Origin: Nostoc spongiaeforme FACHB-130
GTDB taxonomy: Bacteria; Cyanobacteriota; Cyanobacteriia; Cyanobacteriales; Nostocaceae
Direction: 5' to 3'
NCBI RefSeq assembly: GCF_014698475.1
Contig: NZ_JACJTB010000007.1
Location: forward strand, 62,001 to 126,000
Length of the DNA stretch: 64,000 bases
Of the stretch, positions 18,832 to 28,169 are shown piece by piece; the first letter of the stretch is position 1, and each line of letters starts with the position of its first letter. Made by a program: the position numbers and the translations under genes. The notes beneath the pieces were generated by a model, which had not been told where the DNA came from, made no database searches, and saw only the letters and a list, made by a program, of their open reading frames with translations.

Positions 18832-19356
18832 ATGGCTTCAGGTAAATGGCAACATACTATTGGTATATTTAGCGATCGCCAAATTGTACTACAAGCGATC
18901 GACGAGTTAAGAAATACTGGCTTTTCGATGAATAAAATTTCTGTCATTACTCGCAAGCCTGAACTGGAGGATCATAATACACCGCAAAATTATCTGACTC
19001 AATCTGAAGGTGCAACTATAGGTGCATTAGCAAGTGCCAGAACAGCAGGTTTATTGACCTTGGTTGCAGGTTTTGGGATTTTACTCATTCCTGGGTTTGG
19101 CCCAGCCTTAGCTGTTGAGTCTGCTTTCGCCACACTTTTAGGTAGTGGTGCTAGTGCAGCCGCAGGTGGAATTATTGGTGCGCTGCGGGGTTGGTTTTTG
19201 CCGGAAGAAGCAGCGCAACTTTATCATGAACAAGTATATCAAGGCAATTATTTGGTCACAATTGAAAGCACAGAAGCAGAGATTCGTCGTGCTGAAGCAA
19301 TTCTGCAACGTTGGGGTATTCAGGAGTGGCGTGTGGTTGATGTGCCAGAGAATTGA
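18832..19356 (+). CDS. General stress protein 17M-like protein with glycine-rich hydrophobic core
   Basis: 174 residues from ATG 18832, chosen because GGGGAGG lies at ideal spacing before it. The N-terminus (WQHTIGIFSDRQIVLQAIDELRNTGFSMNKISVITR) is the YflT/GspM-like fold found in general stress proteins. The centre is a glycine/alanine-rich hydrophobic stretch (ALAVESAFATLLGSGASAAAGG) resembling glycine-zipper membrane segments. The C-terminal part repeats the ferredoxin-like pattern (YLVTIESTEAEIRRAEAIL). Likely a stress-related membrane-associated protein; mechanism unknown. Confidence 0.75.
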   Translation: MASGKWQHTIGIFSDRQIVLQAIDELRNTGFSMNKISVITRKPELEDHNTPQNYLTQSEGATIGALASARTAGLLTLVAGFGILLIPGFGPALAVESAFATLLGSGASAAAGGIIGALRGWFLPEEAAQLYHEQVYQGNYLVTIESTEAEIRRAEAILQRWGIQEWRVVDVPEN

Positions 19357-19633
19357 AAAAGTTTAAGTAGGGCGAACCAAGTATGAAAGAGTAACTAGTA
19401 CAATAAGGCAAAAGTAAAAAGGCAAAAGGAAAAAGAAGGAATAACGATACAACATACCTTGTAGCAATTCCAGATAGTCTGTTTATTTACGCCGACCTGT
19501 ACTAGTATGTTCATTCAGCACTCAGCACTCTCAAACCAGTTGGGATGTTTGCAGATCAAAAATACCTAACAAGCTCTTCTTCTCTTTCTTGCTAATCTGT
19601 AAAGTAGAGAGTTTTTGAGTATCAGGAGTAGCC

Positions 19634-20311
19634 ATGTACGTGCTAGTGGGTGGAGCAGGATTAGTAGGGCTTTCTTTGGCTCAAAAATTAGTAGAACTAG
19701 GGCATACTGTTGCTGTCATTGATATTGAGCCGAATGCTTGCCGTTATGCCCGTGAACAAGTAGGTGCAATGGCGTTTGAAGGCAGTGCTGTCAGTACAGA
19801 AGTGTTGTTAGAAGCAGGAATTCGCAAAGCCGATGCTTTAGTAGCAGTCCTGAGAAGTGATGCTTTGAATTTGGCGATGGTGACTTTGGCTAAACATTAT
19901 GGTGTACCGCATATTTTGAGTCGGCTACGTCATGGTGATTTTGCGGAACCGCTACGTTTGGCAGGTGCAAACCATGTTATCAGCACCGTTGAACTATCAG
20001 TGTCCACAATGGTAAATGCCATTGAATATCCCCAAGTAGAATCAATGATGCACTTTGAGCAGGGACAGATTGAAGTGTTAAAACTAGCGATTCCTAATAA
20101 TTGTTATGTAGTGAATCGCAGTCTTGCCGAAATTGCTCAAGATTCTCGCTTTCCTAGTGGCTCTCTCATCATTGGCTATCAACCTCACCCCCACGAAGAT
20201 TTGATGATTCCAAATGGTAGTACAGTCCTCGAAGCAGGCTCGACTGTGTTGATTGTGACTAAGCCAGGTTCTTTACATCAAGTCATTGATTTTATCGAAG
20301 GTTGTCAGTAA
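19634..20311 (+). CDS. TrkA/KtrA-type potassium-transport regulatory protein
   Basis: 225 residues, one RCK unit: an N-terminal Rossmann NAD-binding domain (VGGAGLVGLSLAQKL, then the acidic strand end AVIDIEP) and a C-terminal TrkA_C domain (about 140-222). Such proteins sit on the cytoplasmic face of K+ transporters or channels and gate them by nucleotide binding. No transporter subunit is encoded next to it, though a Na+/H+ antiporter lies 0.7 kb away on the other strand. The DUF3124 lipoprotein gene begins 5 bp after its stop, so the two are co-transcribed. Confidence 0.88.
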   Translation: MYVLVGGAGLVGLSLAQKLVELGHTVAVIDIEPNACRYAREQVGAMAFEGSAVSTEVLLEAGIRKADALVAVLRSDALNLAMVTLAKHYGVPHILSRLRHGDFAEPLRLAGANHVISTVELSVSTMVNAIEYPQVESMMHFEQGQIEVLKLAIPNNCYVVNRSLAEIAQDSRFPSGSLIIGYQPHPHEDLMIPNGSTVLEAGSTVLIVTKPGSLHQVIDFIEGCQ

Positions 20312-20316
20312 TTTTC

Positions 20317-20856
20317 ATGAAATTTTATTTACAGATTATTTTAGCGATCGCAATTATTTTCCTATCTGCTTGTCAAGCATCAGAAAATTCCCTAAATTCA
20401 CAACCTAAACCAACGCCAACTAATCAGACATACAAAATAGTGAATTTAGATCCGAATTTTAAAATAGCAATGGGTCAGACTATTTATGTTCCCATCTATT
20501 CCGAAATTTATCATCATAATCGCCAAGAAATCTTTAATTTGGCAGCTACACTCAGTATTCGGAATACAGATTTGGCTAATCCTATAATTATTACTTCTGT
20601 GCGCTATTATGATTCCACTGGTAAATTAATTGAGCCATATTTAGAAAAGCCAATTCAACTAGATGCCTTGGCTTCCACCGAATTTTTTGTAAATCGCAAT
20701 GATAGCCGGGGCGGTGTCGGGGCAAATTTTATTGTTGAATGGGTATCATCAACAAAAATATCTGAGCCAATAGTTGAAGCAGTGATGATTGGTACAGACT
20801 TTCAGCAAGGAATTTCTTTTATTAGTCCGGGAAAAGTTATCAAAAATCAAAAGTGA
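20317..20856 (+). CDS. DUF3124 lipoprotein
   Basis: About 179 residues. The N-terminus is a lipoprotein signal (MKFYLQIILAIAIIFLSAC, lipobox LSAC). The rest matches DUF3124 (VYVPIYSEIYH-like, SIRNTDLANPIIITSVRYYDSTGKLI, GGVGANFIVEW). The mature protein is probably tethered in the periplasm. I chose ATG 20317 because the in-frame TTG at 20302 lies inside the upstream gene. Being 5 bp behind the TrkA-like gene suggests a link to ion transport, but no function is known. Confidence 0.85.
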   Translation: MKFYLQIILAIAIIFLSACQASENSLNSQPKPTPTNQTYKIVNLDPNFKIAMGQTIYVPIYSEIYHHNRQEIFNLAATLSIRNTDLANPIIITSVRYYDSTGKLIEPYLEKPIQLDALASTEFFVNRNDSRGGVGANFIVEWVSSTKISEPIVEAVMIGTDFQQGISFISPGKVIKNQK

Positions 20857-20974
20857 TGAGTGATGAGTAAATCAATTTTTGATTTTAAATTTTGGATTAT
20901 ATTAGGACAATCTTTCAATCTAAAATCAGCAATCTAAAATCTAAAATTCTTCTGCCTCCTGCCTTCTACCCTAT

Positions 20975-22528
20975 TTAATCATCATCAAGTTGCAGCAATT
21001 GTTCATCAATAGATTGTATCCGCACCTGCACAATTTCTTCTGAAAGAATGCGCTTGCGTAGTGCTTCATTCAGAACGCCCTTTTCGGCTAATAATAAACG
21101 ACGACGAATAGCATCTAATTTGCTTAAATCATGATTTTTAGCATCTGAATTATCAACACGGCGATTGTACAAATCTCTCAAAGATTTTTCCGCACCAGCC
21201 ACCCTGACTTGATAAGCCGATCGCATTTCCTCGTAAACTGATTTGGGTAATACCCCAGACTTGAGCAAACTATCTAATTCATCCTGGGCAGCTTTCCCTG
21301 TCATCAGTTGGGCTTGTAATTCTTCAACTTGCTGCTGAGTTGCGGAGAATTTCGATAATTTTAAGCGTTTGACTAGCCAAGGCAAGCTTAAACCTTGTCC
21401 GACTAAGGACACCAGCACACTACCAAAAACTAAAGCTATTAAAACATCTCTACCCGGCAAACCAATAGGTAAACTCAAAGCCAAAGCCATTGAAAGCGAA
21501 CCTTTGATGTTGCCTAAAAATAGTAAATGTTGCCAACGCAGAGGAATCGGGCGATCGAACCAACGAACGATCGCCAGTAGTGGATAAACTGTTAATATTC
21601 GCCCTGCTTGATAAGCTAAAACTGCCAGTAAAACAGCAGGTAAAGTTTTCCAGAAGGTGACTAAGTTGATTTCTAAACCAATCAACAGAAAAATAAACGT
21701 ATTCACCGTAAAACTGGCATATTCCCAAAAACTCAACAAAGTGATACGACTGGAAGCCGAAGTGTTGCGCGAAAGTCCTAGATTCCCGAAAATTAAGCCC
21801 GCGACAACCACCGCCACAGCACCAGACACGCCGAGAAATTGCCCCACCTGAAAAGTGCCTAATGCAATTGCAACCGTCAGTAACAGACTACTCAGAGGAT
21901 CATCTAAACGAGCGAATACAGGTATGCTCAAATAGCCTAATACTAAACCAACAACGCAACCACCCAAAGAAATAAATAGCAGTTGTTGGATTCCTTCTAA
22001 TAATGTGATTGAACCTGTGGAATATACTTGCGAAATCAGGTTAAATGAGACTAACGCCGCCGCATCGTTGAATAAAGTTTCGCCTTCAACAATTGTAGAC
22101 AGTCGAGAAGGTACGGGTATTTCCTTAAACACCGCAATCATTGAAACGGTGTCTGTGTTTGCCAGAATCACACCGACAAGTAAAGCTGGTATCCAAGCTA
22201 ATCCCAGCCCTAGTTTGAGTACTAATGCAATAATTCCACTAGAAATGACAGCCCCAGGTAAAGCTAACAGGGCAATTGGTTTAAATGTGCTGCGTAAACG
22301 ACTAACATCTGTATTGATCCCAGCTTCAAAAATCAGAATTGGCAAAAACAAATTCAAAACCAAGGCAGGGTCTAAACCAATGCGGTAGGATAATAATTCG
22401 GTTATGGGCAACCCCGCCAACACCAAACCCGTGACATAAGGAACGCGCAATCGACGGGATACTAAAGCTACACCAGTGGCAACTAGTAAGAGAATAATGG
22501 AAATTTTAACTAATTCAGTAACATTCAC
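20975..22528 (-). CDS. CPA1-type Na+(K+)/H+ antiporter
   Basis: 517 residues, with about 12 hydrophobic segments in the first 400 (for example LVLNLFLPILIFEAGINTDVS and LAWIPALLVGVILANTDTVSMIAVFKEI). The FEAGINTDV, ANTDTVSM and EGETLFNDAAALVSF motifs are typical of the NhaP/CPA1 family, whose ion-binding acidic residues lie there. The cytoplasmic tail (about 400-517) is charged and helical. It exports Na+ in exchange for protons across the cytoplasmic or thylakoid membrane. It converges with the TrkA/DUF3124 pair. Confidence 0.93.
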   Translation of the reverse strand: MNVTELVKISIILLLVATGVALVSRRLRVPYVTGLVLAGLPITELLSYRIGLDPALVLNLFLPILIFEAGINTDVSRLRSTFKPIALLALPGAVISSGIIALVLKLGLGLAWIPALLVGVILANTDTVSMIAVFKEIPVPSRLSTIVEGETLFNDAAALVSFNLISQVYSTGSITLLEGIQQLLFISLGGCVVGLVLGYLSIPVFARLDDPLSSLLLTVAIALGTFQVGQFLGVSGAVAVVVAGLIFGNLGLSRNTSASSRITLLSFWEYASFTVNTFIFLLIGLEINLVTFWKTLPAVLLAVLAYQAGRILTVYPLLAIVRWFDRPIPLRWQHLLFLGNIKGSLSMALALSLPIGLPGRDVLIALVFGSVLVSLVGQGLSLPWLVKRLKLSKFSATQQQVEELQAQLMTGKAAQDELDSLLKSGVLPKSVYEEMRSAYQVRVAGAEKSLRDLYNRRVDNSDAKNHDLSKLDAIRRRLLLAEKGVLNEALRKRILSEEIVQVRIQSIDEQLLQLDDD

Positions 22529-22757
22529 TGTGAATACGAAAAATTTATTTAAATGTCATAGAGAAAAGTTGCAAAAAGATAATACCACTGTCAACTAACT
22601 TTAGATATTAAATTGAATCCTCTTATCTCCAGCAATCTAAAAAAATTTCAAATCTAAAATTAACAATTAAAATCTTTGGTATTTTTCCATCATAGGTGAG
22701 AGTCATAAATGGAGAAATATTTGTCACAATCTCTCCTGAAAGTAGAAATAATTACCT

Positions 22758-24215
22758 ATGCAAATTCAAACACCAGACTGGGTTAAGCACGCTGTATTCT
22801 ACCAAATCTTTCCAGACCGCTTTGCCCGAAGTAAACAGCCGCGTAAACGATTGTTACACGAAGCCCGTTGGGAAGACTGGGAAGCAATGCCAACATTACA
22901 AGGTTATAAGGGCGGTGATTTGTGGGGCATTCTAGAAGGGTTGGACTACATCCAAGGTTTAGGAATTAACGCGATTTATTTCACGCCGATTTTTCAATCT
23001 GCGAGTAATCACCGTTACCATACCCATGATTATTATCAAGTTGATCCCTTGTTGGGAGGAAATGAAGCCTTTAAAGAATTGCTAGAGGCTGCCCATCAAC
23101 GGAATATAAAAGTGGTTTTGGATGGGGTGTTTAATCATTCCAGTCGTGGGTTTTTCTTTTTCCATGATGTTTTAGAAAATGGACCTTATTCGCCTTGGGT
23201 GAACTGGTTTAAAATTCACGGCTGGCCGCTTTCTGCTTATAATGGTGATTTTCCGGCTAATTATGAGGGTTGGGCAGATAATCGGGCTTTGCCAGTGTTT
23301 AACCATGACAATCCAGAGGTTCGGGAATATATTATGGAGATTGCCGAATATTGGATTAAATTTGGCATTGATGGCTGGCGGTTGGATGTACCGTTTGAAA
23401 TTAAAACTCCTGGTTTTTGGCAAGAATTTCGAGAGCGAGTCAAAGCTATTAACCCCGAAGCTTATATTGTGGGGGAAGTGTGGGGAGATTCCAGTCAGTG
23501 GTTAGATGGAACGCAATTTGACGGCGTGATGAATTATTTATTTGCTGGGCCGACAATTGCTTTTACCGCAGGCGATCGCGTAGTCTTAGAACAAGTCCAA
23601 AGCCGCGATTATCAACCTTATCCACCTTTATTTGCGGCGGAATACGCCACTAAAATCCAAGAACTATTGCAACTATACCCTTGGGAAATTCAGCTAACGC
23701 AACTCAACTTACTAGCTAGTCACGATACTGCACGTTTAATGACTATTGCTGGTGGCGATAAAGCCAGTATAGAGTTATCAACTTTACTGTTACTCACCTT
23801 TCCTGGTGCGCCCAGTATATATTATGGTGATGAAGTGGGTTTACCGGGTGCGATCGATCCCGACTCTCGACGCGGCTTTCCTTTAGAAGCGAATTGGGAT
23901 CAAGAAATTCTGCAAACTCACCGCCAATTAATAGAAATTCGCCATACTTACCCAGCTTTGCGTACAGGCGACTATCAAGTTCTCTACGCCCAAGGAACAC
24001 TATACGTTTTTGCCCGCACATTAGACACAGAAGAATTAATCATTGCTGTGAATACTGGTACAGCATCAGTCAAAGCCAACATAGATATTGCTAGTTTGCA
24101 AACTCAACCCAGCAAGCTGCTATTTGGCTATGCAGAATTTGAGTGGAATAACACAGGAGAAACAAAACAACTTTGTCTCACAGTTTCTCCCCGCCAAGGT
24201 TGCATTTTGGCTTAA
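22758..24215 (+). CDS. GH13 alpha-amylase family enzyme (cyclomaltodextrinase/neopullulanase type)
   Basis: 485 residues, a complete GH13 barrel without the N-terminal domain of classical maltogenic amylases. The start VFYQIFPDRFARS, region I (DGVFNHSS), region II with the nucleophile Asp (GWRLDVPFEI), region III with the acid Glu (YIVGEVWGDS) and region IV (LLASHDTARL) are all present, with YYGDEVGLPG near the end. No signal peptide, so cytoplasmic; it likely hydrolyses alpha-1,4 links in maltodextrins from glycogen breakdown. Exact specificity cannot be told. Transcribed divergently from the antiporter gene. Confidence 0.93.
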   Translation: MQIQTPDWVKHAVFYQIFPDRFARSKQPRKRLLHEARWEDWEAMPTLQGYKGGDLWGILEGLDYIQGLGINAIYFTPIFQSASNHRYHTHDYYQVDPLLGGNEAFKELLEAAHQRNIKVVLDGVFNHSSRGFFFFHDVLENGPYSPWVNWFKIHGWPLSAYNGDFPANYEGWADNRALPVFNHDNPEVREYIMEIAEYWIKFGIDGWRLDVPFEIKTPGFWQEFRERVKAINPEAYIVGEVWGDSSQWLDGTQFDGVMNYLFAGPTIAFTAGDRVVLEQVQSRDYQPYPPLFAAEYATKIQELLQLYPWEIQLTQLNLLASHDTARLMTIAGGDKASIELSTLLLLTFPGAPSIYYGDEVGLPGAIDPDSRRGFPLEANWDQEILQTHRQLIEIRHTYPALRTGDYQVLYAQGTLYVFARTLDTEELIIAVNTGTASVKANIDIASLQTQPSKLLFGYAEFEWNNTGETKQLCLTVSPRQGCILA

Positions 24216-24253
24216 ATATAACGTGAATTTGACAGACCTCTCCCTCCCAACTT

Positions 24254-24293
24254 CTCCTACGAGGCTACGGTGTACACTGTAGCCTCGTAGGAG
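24254..24293. terminator. Long hairpin between convergent genes
   Basis: Perfect 15-bp arms (CTCCTACGAGGCTAC / GTAGCCTCGTAGGAG), extended by three further pairs including one G:T, around a 4-base loop. It lies between the convergent GH13 and HEAT/STAND genes. There is no T-tract, so it is either a bidirectional terminator or a mobile palindrome. Confidence 0.6.
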
Positions 24294-24369
24294 AGGGGTG
24301 AGGTCAAAATTCTCTCCTCTGCTCCCCTGCGGTCTACACTGCAAATTAGGTGCTGAATAGCTTATATGT

Positions 24370-27300
24370 TTACCTAGTCCGTAACAACTGCACAAAAGTA
24401 TTACTCACCGTATTGTCTTTAGTATCCGCCGCGTATTGAATCAACTTCTCCCGCAGTTCTTTCGCTGCATCTAACGGTAACAAGGTGGCTAACAAAAAGT
24501 ACACACCACGAAAACGGGGATCGCCCATTCTATCTACTAATAATGCTTCTGCTTCATCGCTGTTGCCCAGGAAGTTCTGTACTAAGAAAAAGTCCATGAT
24601 TTTATCGTGGCGGAAATACCATTCTTGCTTGGCTTCCCCTTTTTCATCTTGCCATTGACGGCTGACGACCATTTTATATTTCTCGTCTTCTAAAGATTTC
24701 ACAACTTGGAAAAATTCATCGGCGGGTAAGGCTTGTTTATCTTGCATCCGCATTTCGTAGACGGCGGCGGCGAATTTCTTCAAAGGAAATTCTTGATTCC
24801 ATTCTTTCTCGTATTCTGCTGCCATCAAATTATATTGCTGTTCTTGCAGGCGGAATAAGTTGGGATGTTTGCCTTGGGATAACATCAACGCCACTACTGT
24901 TAAATCCATTGGGTTGGAGAGAATGCGGCGGGCGGCGTTTAATTCTTCTTGGGGTTGCTGGGTGGTGAGGACTTCTTGTAGGTAATTAATGCAAGCTATT
25001 TCGTAATCTTGACCTTGGACTGTGGCATCTTTGGGGAGTCGCGGCTGACGGGAAAGAAGAAACTCTTGAATTTGGGTTTGTTCCAGGGGTTGCAAGTAAT
25101 AGGTTTTGGCGGTGGAGGGTGGTGTCCATTCTAGGGGCTGGGTAGTCATAATAATGTTGCCCCGGAAATAGCTTTCGACAAACTGGCAGATTTTCGCGCG
25201 TGTTTCGGCGGTAACTTCGTTGAGTCCGTCGATGCAGATGTCAATTGCACCACTGTAAATCAGGTTTTTCAGGAAGTCCGCATCTTGGGCTTGCCCGTGC
25301 AGCTTGTCTTGAATGGCTTCAATTACGCCTTTATGACATTTTTGGGCGGGGAGATAAACAACAATGCGCTGGGAATTTGTCAGCAGATGGCGGAGAAACA
25401 TCGACTTGCCTAAGCCGGAATCACCTTGTAAGATAACCTGCCCCTTGATGCTGGGGAGGGCAGAGGTAACAGGGAATATGTCGCCGGACGGGACTTTGAC
25501 TTGAGATTGAGGGAAGTATGATTGCTCTTGAAAGTTATCTAACCCAGCATCGGCGAGGAGGGAAGGCTTGAAGGGTTCAAATAACTTGCGGCGGAAAAAG
25601 GGAACCCAGGTGAGAAGAAAGCCGACGTAACCCACACCTAAGATGCGGCGTACCCAAGGGTTCCAGAAGAAAATGGCTTGGATTTGGGGGAATTTGGGGT
25701 AGGCGAAGATGAGGGCAAGCCAGAAGGCGGCATGAGTGAGGATGGTGTTTCTGCTGCGGACAAACCACCGCCACACCTCCAGTTGATCTATTGCTGACTG
25801 TACCGCATTAGCATGGGTGGAGTTGACTTGTTTAAGGTTGTTGTAATGGCTTTGCAGTAAACTAATATCTTGTAATTTCCAAGTCACGCCTTTATTCGCG
25901 GCAACTTCGGAAATTTGTTTGGCTAAGTCGTTGCGTAAACTTTCTAGTCCTTGACCTTTATTCCAAACTTCCAGAAATAAGTTGAGAATTTTAACACCTT
26001 CATCGTGCGTGCTTATTTCAGGAATGACTTGAGGAGAGCCAAGCCATTGCAGCAAAGTTTTTACTTTATCATCGCCACCACTCAGGAAATAGGTTAAAAA
26101 ACGCAAATTGAAATATTCTGAAGAACCAAGTTCATAACAATTATTTAAAATTACGAGAACCTGATTTAACTCCAATTTTCTAATCTTTCCTAATGCAACT
26201 GCTACACTGCCACGAACCGATGGGTCTACCTTTTCATTCTTGATGAAGTTAAGGATGTCAGGAATGTAATTAGCTGCTGGTTGACCCAGGTTTGCTAATG
26301 CCTCTGCCGCATCGCTACGAATATATGAAAGTATCCTTTCATTCTTAAGAAAATTGAGGATGTCAGGAATGTAGTTAGTTGCTTCCTGCCCTAAATGGCC
26401 TAATGCTTCTACTGCACTGCTACGTAAATTAAAGGGAAGCTTTTCATTTTTGAGAATGTCAGCGATTTCAGGAACGTAATTATCAACAGACTGTCCCAGG
26501 TTCCCCAATGCTTCTACCGCACCTTCACGAACATCTGAAGGAAGCTGTTCATCTTTAAGGATTTTAACAATGTCAGGGATGTAGTTGCCTGCCGCTTGCC
26601 CTAGGTTCCCCAATGCTGCTGCTACTCTGCCACGAACATATTTGTCTATCTTTTCATCTTCGAGGATGTTAGCCAAGTCGGGGATATAGTTAGTTGAATC
26701 CTGCTTCAAATTACCTAACGCTGATGCTACTCCGCCACGAACATACGGATCTTCTTTTTCATCTTTGAGGATGTTGAAAATGTCAGGGATGTATTTAGCT
26801 CCTGCCTGCCCTAGATTACCTAACGCTATTGCTGCCCAGCGACGAATATATAGGGATACTTTTTCCTCTTTGAGGAAATTGAGGATGTCAGGAATGTAGT
26901 TAACTGCTGTTTTTTCAAACTTGGTTAATGCAACTGCTACACGGCCACGAACAAAAGGGTCTTCTTTTTCATCTTTAAGAATATTAAGGAGGTCAGGGAT
27001 GTAGTTAATTCCTGCCTGACCCAGATTGACTAATGCCTCTGCCGTACTACTGCGAACAGATGAATCTTCCTTTTCATTTTTGATGATTTTGGCAATATCA
27101 GGGATATAGTTCATTGCTACCTGCCCCAAGTTACTTAATGCCTCTGCTGCACTACTACGAACAGAAGGGTCTTCTTTTTCATTTTTGATGATTTTGGCAA
27201 TGTCAGGGATGTAGGTAATTGCCACCTTTCCTAACTTGCTTAATGCTTTTGCAGCACTGCCACGAACATCTGAATTAACTTTTTCATCCTTGAGAATATT

Positions 27301-27588
27301 AGAGGCTTTTTGAGCAATTTCCGCCTGTTTCTTAAGTATTGTTTTTAAATCTTGTTCCTCATATTCTGCTAATTTATCAAAAGCCAGTTTCTTAACTTGC
27401 TCATGTCCATCATCAAGGGCGGCGACTATCCCGTTAATCTGCCATGCTTCTGGCTTGGGTTTGAGGGTTTCTTTAGCGTTTACCCAAGGCAGGGTGAGGA
27501 AGAGAGTTAACAGTAAGGTGAAGCAGAATAGGAAAAACAGGGAAAGCTTCTGAGCGTGGCGGGGTGTAGTGAGCATAATTTGGGGCAA
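24370..27588 (-). CDS. HEAT-repeat, membrane-associated STAND (NACHT-like) NTPase
   Basis: 1072 residues. A hydrophobic segment lies at about 14-36. About eleven 35-residue HEAT-like repeats follow (about 95-480, consensus ending ALGNLGQ..NYIPDI), then a helical region to about 610, two hydrophobic stretches (about 615-645 and 648-665), and a P-loop NTPase with Walker A GDSGLGKS (about 722-729) and Walker B IDICIDGLNE (about 782-790), ending in a helical C-terminal part (about 880-1072). STAND NTPases switch between closed and oligomeric states on ligand sensing, so the repeats are probably the sensor. Unusually they sit N-terminal of the NTPase, with membrane segments between. No effector domain is recognised. 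Confidence 0.85.
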   Translation of the reverse strand: MPQIMLTTPRHAQKLSLFFLFCFTLLLTLFLTLPWVNAKETLKPKPEAWQINGIVAALDDGHEQVKKLAFDKLAEYEEQDLKTILKKQAEIAQKASNILKDEKVNSDVRGSAAKALSKLGKVAITYIPDIAKIIKNEKEDPSVRSSAAEALSNLGQVAMNYIPDIAKIIKNEKEDSSVRSSTAEALVNLGQAGINYIPDLLNILKDEKEDPFVRGRVAVALTKFEKTAVNYIPDILNFLKEEKVSLYIRRWAAIALGNLGQAGAKYIPDIFNILKDEKEDPYVRGGVASALGNLKQDSTNYIPDLANILEDEKIDKYVRGRVAAALGNLGQAAGNYIPDIVKILKDEQLPSDVREGAVEALGNLGQSVDNYVPEIADILKNEKLPFNLRSSAVEALGHLGQEATNYIPDILNFLKNERILSYIRSDAAEALANLGQPAANYIPDILNFIKNEKVDPSVRGSVAVALGKIRKLELNQVLVILNNCYELGSSEYFNLRFLTYFLSGGDDKVKTLLQWLGSPQVIPEISTHDEGVKILNLFLEVWNKGQGLESLRNDLAKQISEVAANKGVTWKLQDISLLQSHYNNLKQVNSTHANAVQSAIDQLEVWRWFVRSRNTILTHAAFWLALIFAYPKFPQIQAIFFWNPWVRRILGVGYVGFLLTWVPFFRRKLFEPFKPSLLADAGLDNFQEQSYFPQSQVKVPSGDIFPVTSALPSIKGQVILQGDSGLGKSMFLRHLLTNSQRIVVYLPAQKCHKGVIEAIQDKLHGQAQDADFLKNLIYSGAIDICIDGLNEVTAETRAKICQFVESYFRGNIIMTTQPLEWTPPSTAKTYYLQPLEQTQIQEFLLSRQPRLPKDATVQGQDYEIACINYLQEVLTTQQPQEELNAARRILSNPMDLTVVALMLSQGKHPNLFRLQEQQYNLMAAEYEKEWNQEFPLKKFAAAVYEMRMQDKQALPADEFFQVVKSLEDEKYKMVVSRQWQDEKGEAKQEWYFRHDKIMDFFLVQNFLGNSDEAEALLVDRMGDPRFRGVYFLLATLLPLDAAKELREKLIQYAADTKDNTVSNTFVQLLRTR

Positions 27589-27670
27589 GGCAGCAGATTA
27601 CACGCGGCTATCGGTATAATATCAGTCTTGCCAAGAGTTCTAAAGCATTTCTAAATCATTTGTGAACAAC

Positions 27671-27705
27671 TAGATCCCCGACTTCTTGAAGAAGTCGGGG
27701 ATCTA
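27671..27705. repeat. Perfect palindrome, left border of a repeat cluster
   Basis: Arms TAGATCCCCGACTTCTT and its exact complement, with a single-base centre. Partial copies of the same element occur at 28127-28146, near 43284-43306 and at 55483-55514, so it is an interspersed repeat of this genome. Confidence 0.85.
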
Positions 27706-27710
27706 AGCCT

Positions 27711-28024
27711 TCATCAGTATTAAACACTCGTCCACGAGTATCAAAGACTCTCGCGCCAGTATTAAACACTCGTCCACAAGTATCAAATTCTCTCGTGCCA
27801 GTATCAAAGACTCTCGCGCCAGTATTAAACACTCGTCCACGAGTATCAAAGACTCTCGCGCCAGTCTCAAAGACTCGCTCACGAGTATTAAACACTCTCG
27901 CGCCAGTCTCAAAGACTCTCGCATGAGTATCAAAGACTCGCTCACGAGTATCAAACACTCTCACGCCAGTCTCAAAGACTCGCTCACGAGTATTAAACAC
28001 TCTCGCGCCAGTCTCAAAGACTCA
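27711..28024. repeat. 21-bp tandem repeat array
   Basis: About 14 to 15 tandem units of 21 bp alternate between two forms, one beginning CGCCAGT and one beginning CACGAGT, each followed by a variant of (A/C)TCAAAGACTC. Because 21 is a multiple of three, long reading frames open on both strands, but they consist only of repeated heptapeptides, carry no start signal and are probably not genes. It lies upstream of the HEAT/STAND gene and is bounded by palindromes on both sides. Confidence 0.85.
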
Positions 28025-28046
28025 TCCGCGAAAAAAGTAGAAAAAA

Positions 28047-28121
28047 GTAGGTTGGGTGAAGCGACAGCGAAACCCAACAATGTCTTGCAAATGTTGGGTT
28101 TCGTTCCTCCACCCAACCTAC
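28047..28121. repeat. Compound palindromic repeat (GTAGGTTGGGTG family)
   Basis: Outer arms GTAGGTTGGGTG / CACCCAACCTAC and inner arms CGAAACCCAACA / TGTTGGGTTTCG form a long stem with internal unpaired parts. The left half recurs at 52807-52839. This is a common cyanobacterial interspersed element; a function is not known to me. Confidence 0.8.
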
Positions 28122-28169
28122 ACTTTCTTTAAGAAGTCGGGGATCTAATCTTGTATGATGAACTACAAC

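Noticed and set aside
27711-28024. Regular repeats that could be a CRISPR array
   Set aside because: Units are contiguous 21-mers with small variation and no unique spacers, and no cas genes are in the window.
27656-28132. Heptapeptide-repeat reading frames on both strands of the tandem array
   Set aside because: They arise because the repeat length is a multiple of three; no ribosome site, and both strands are open equally.
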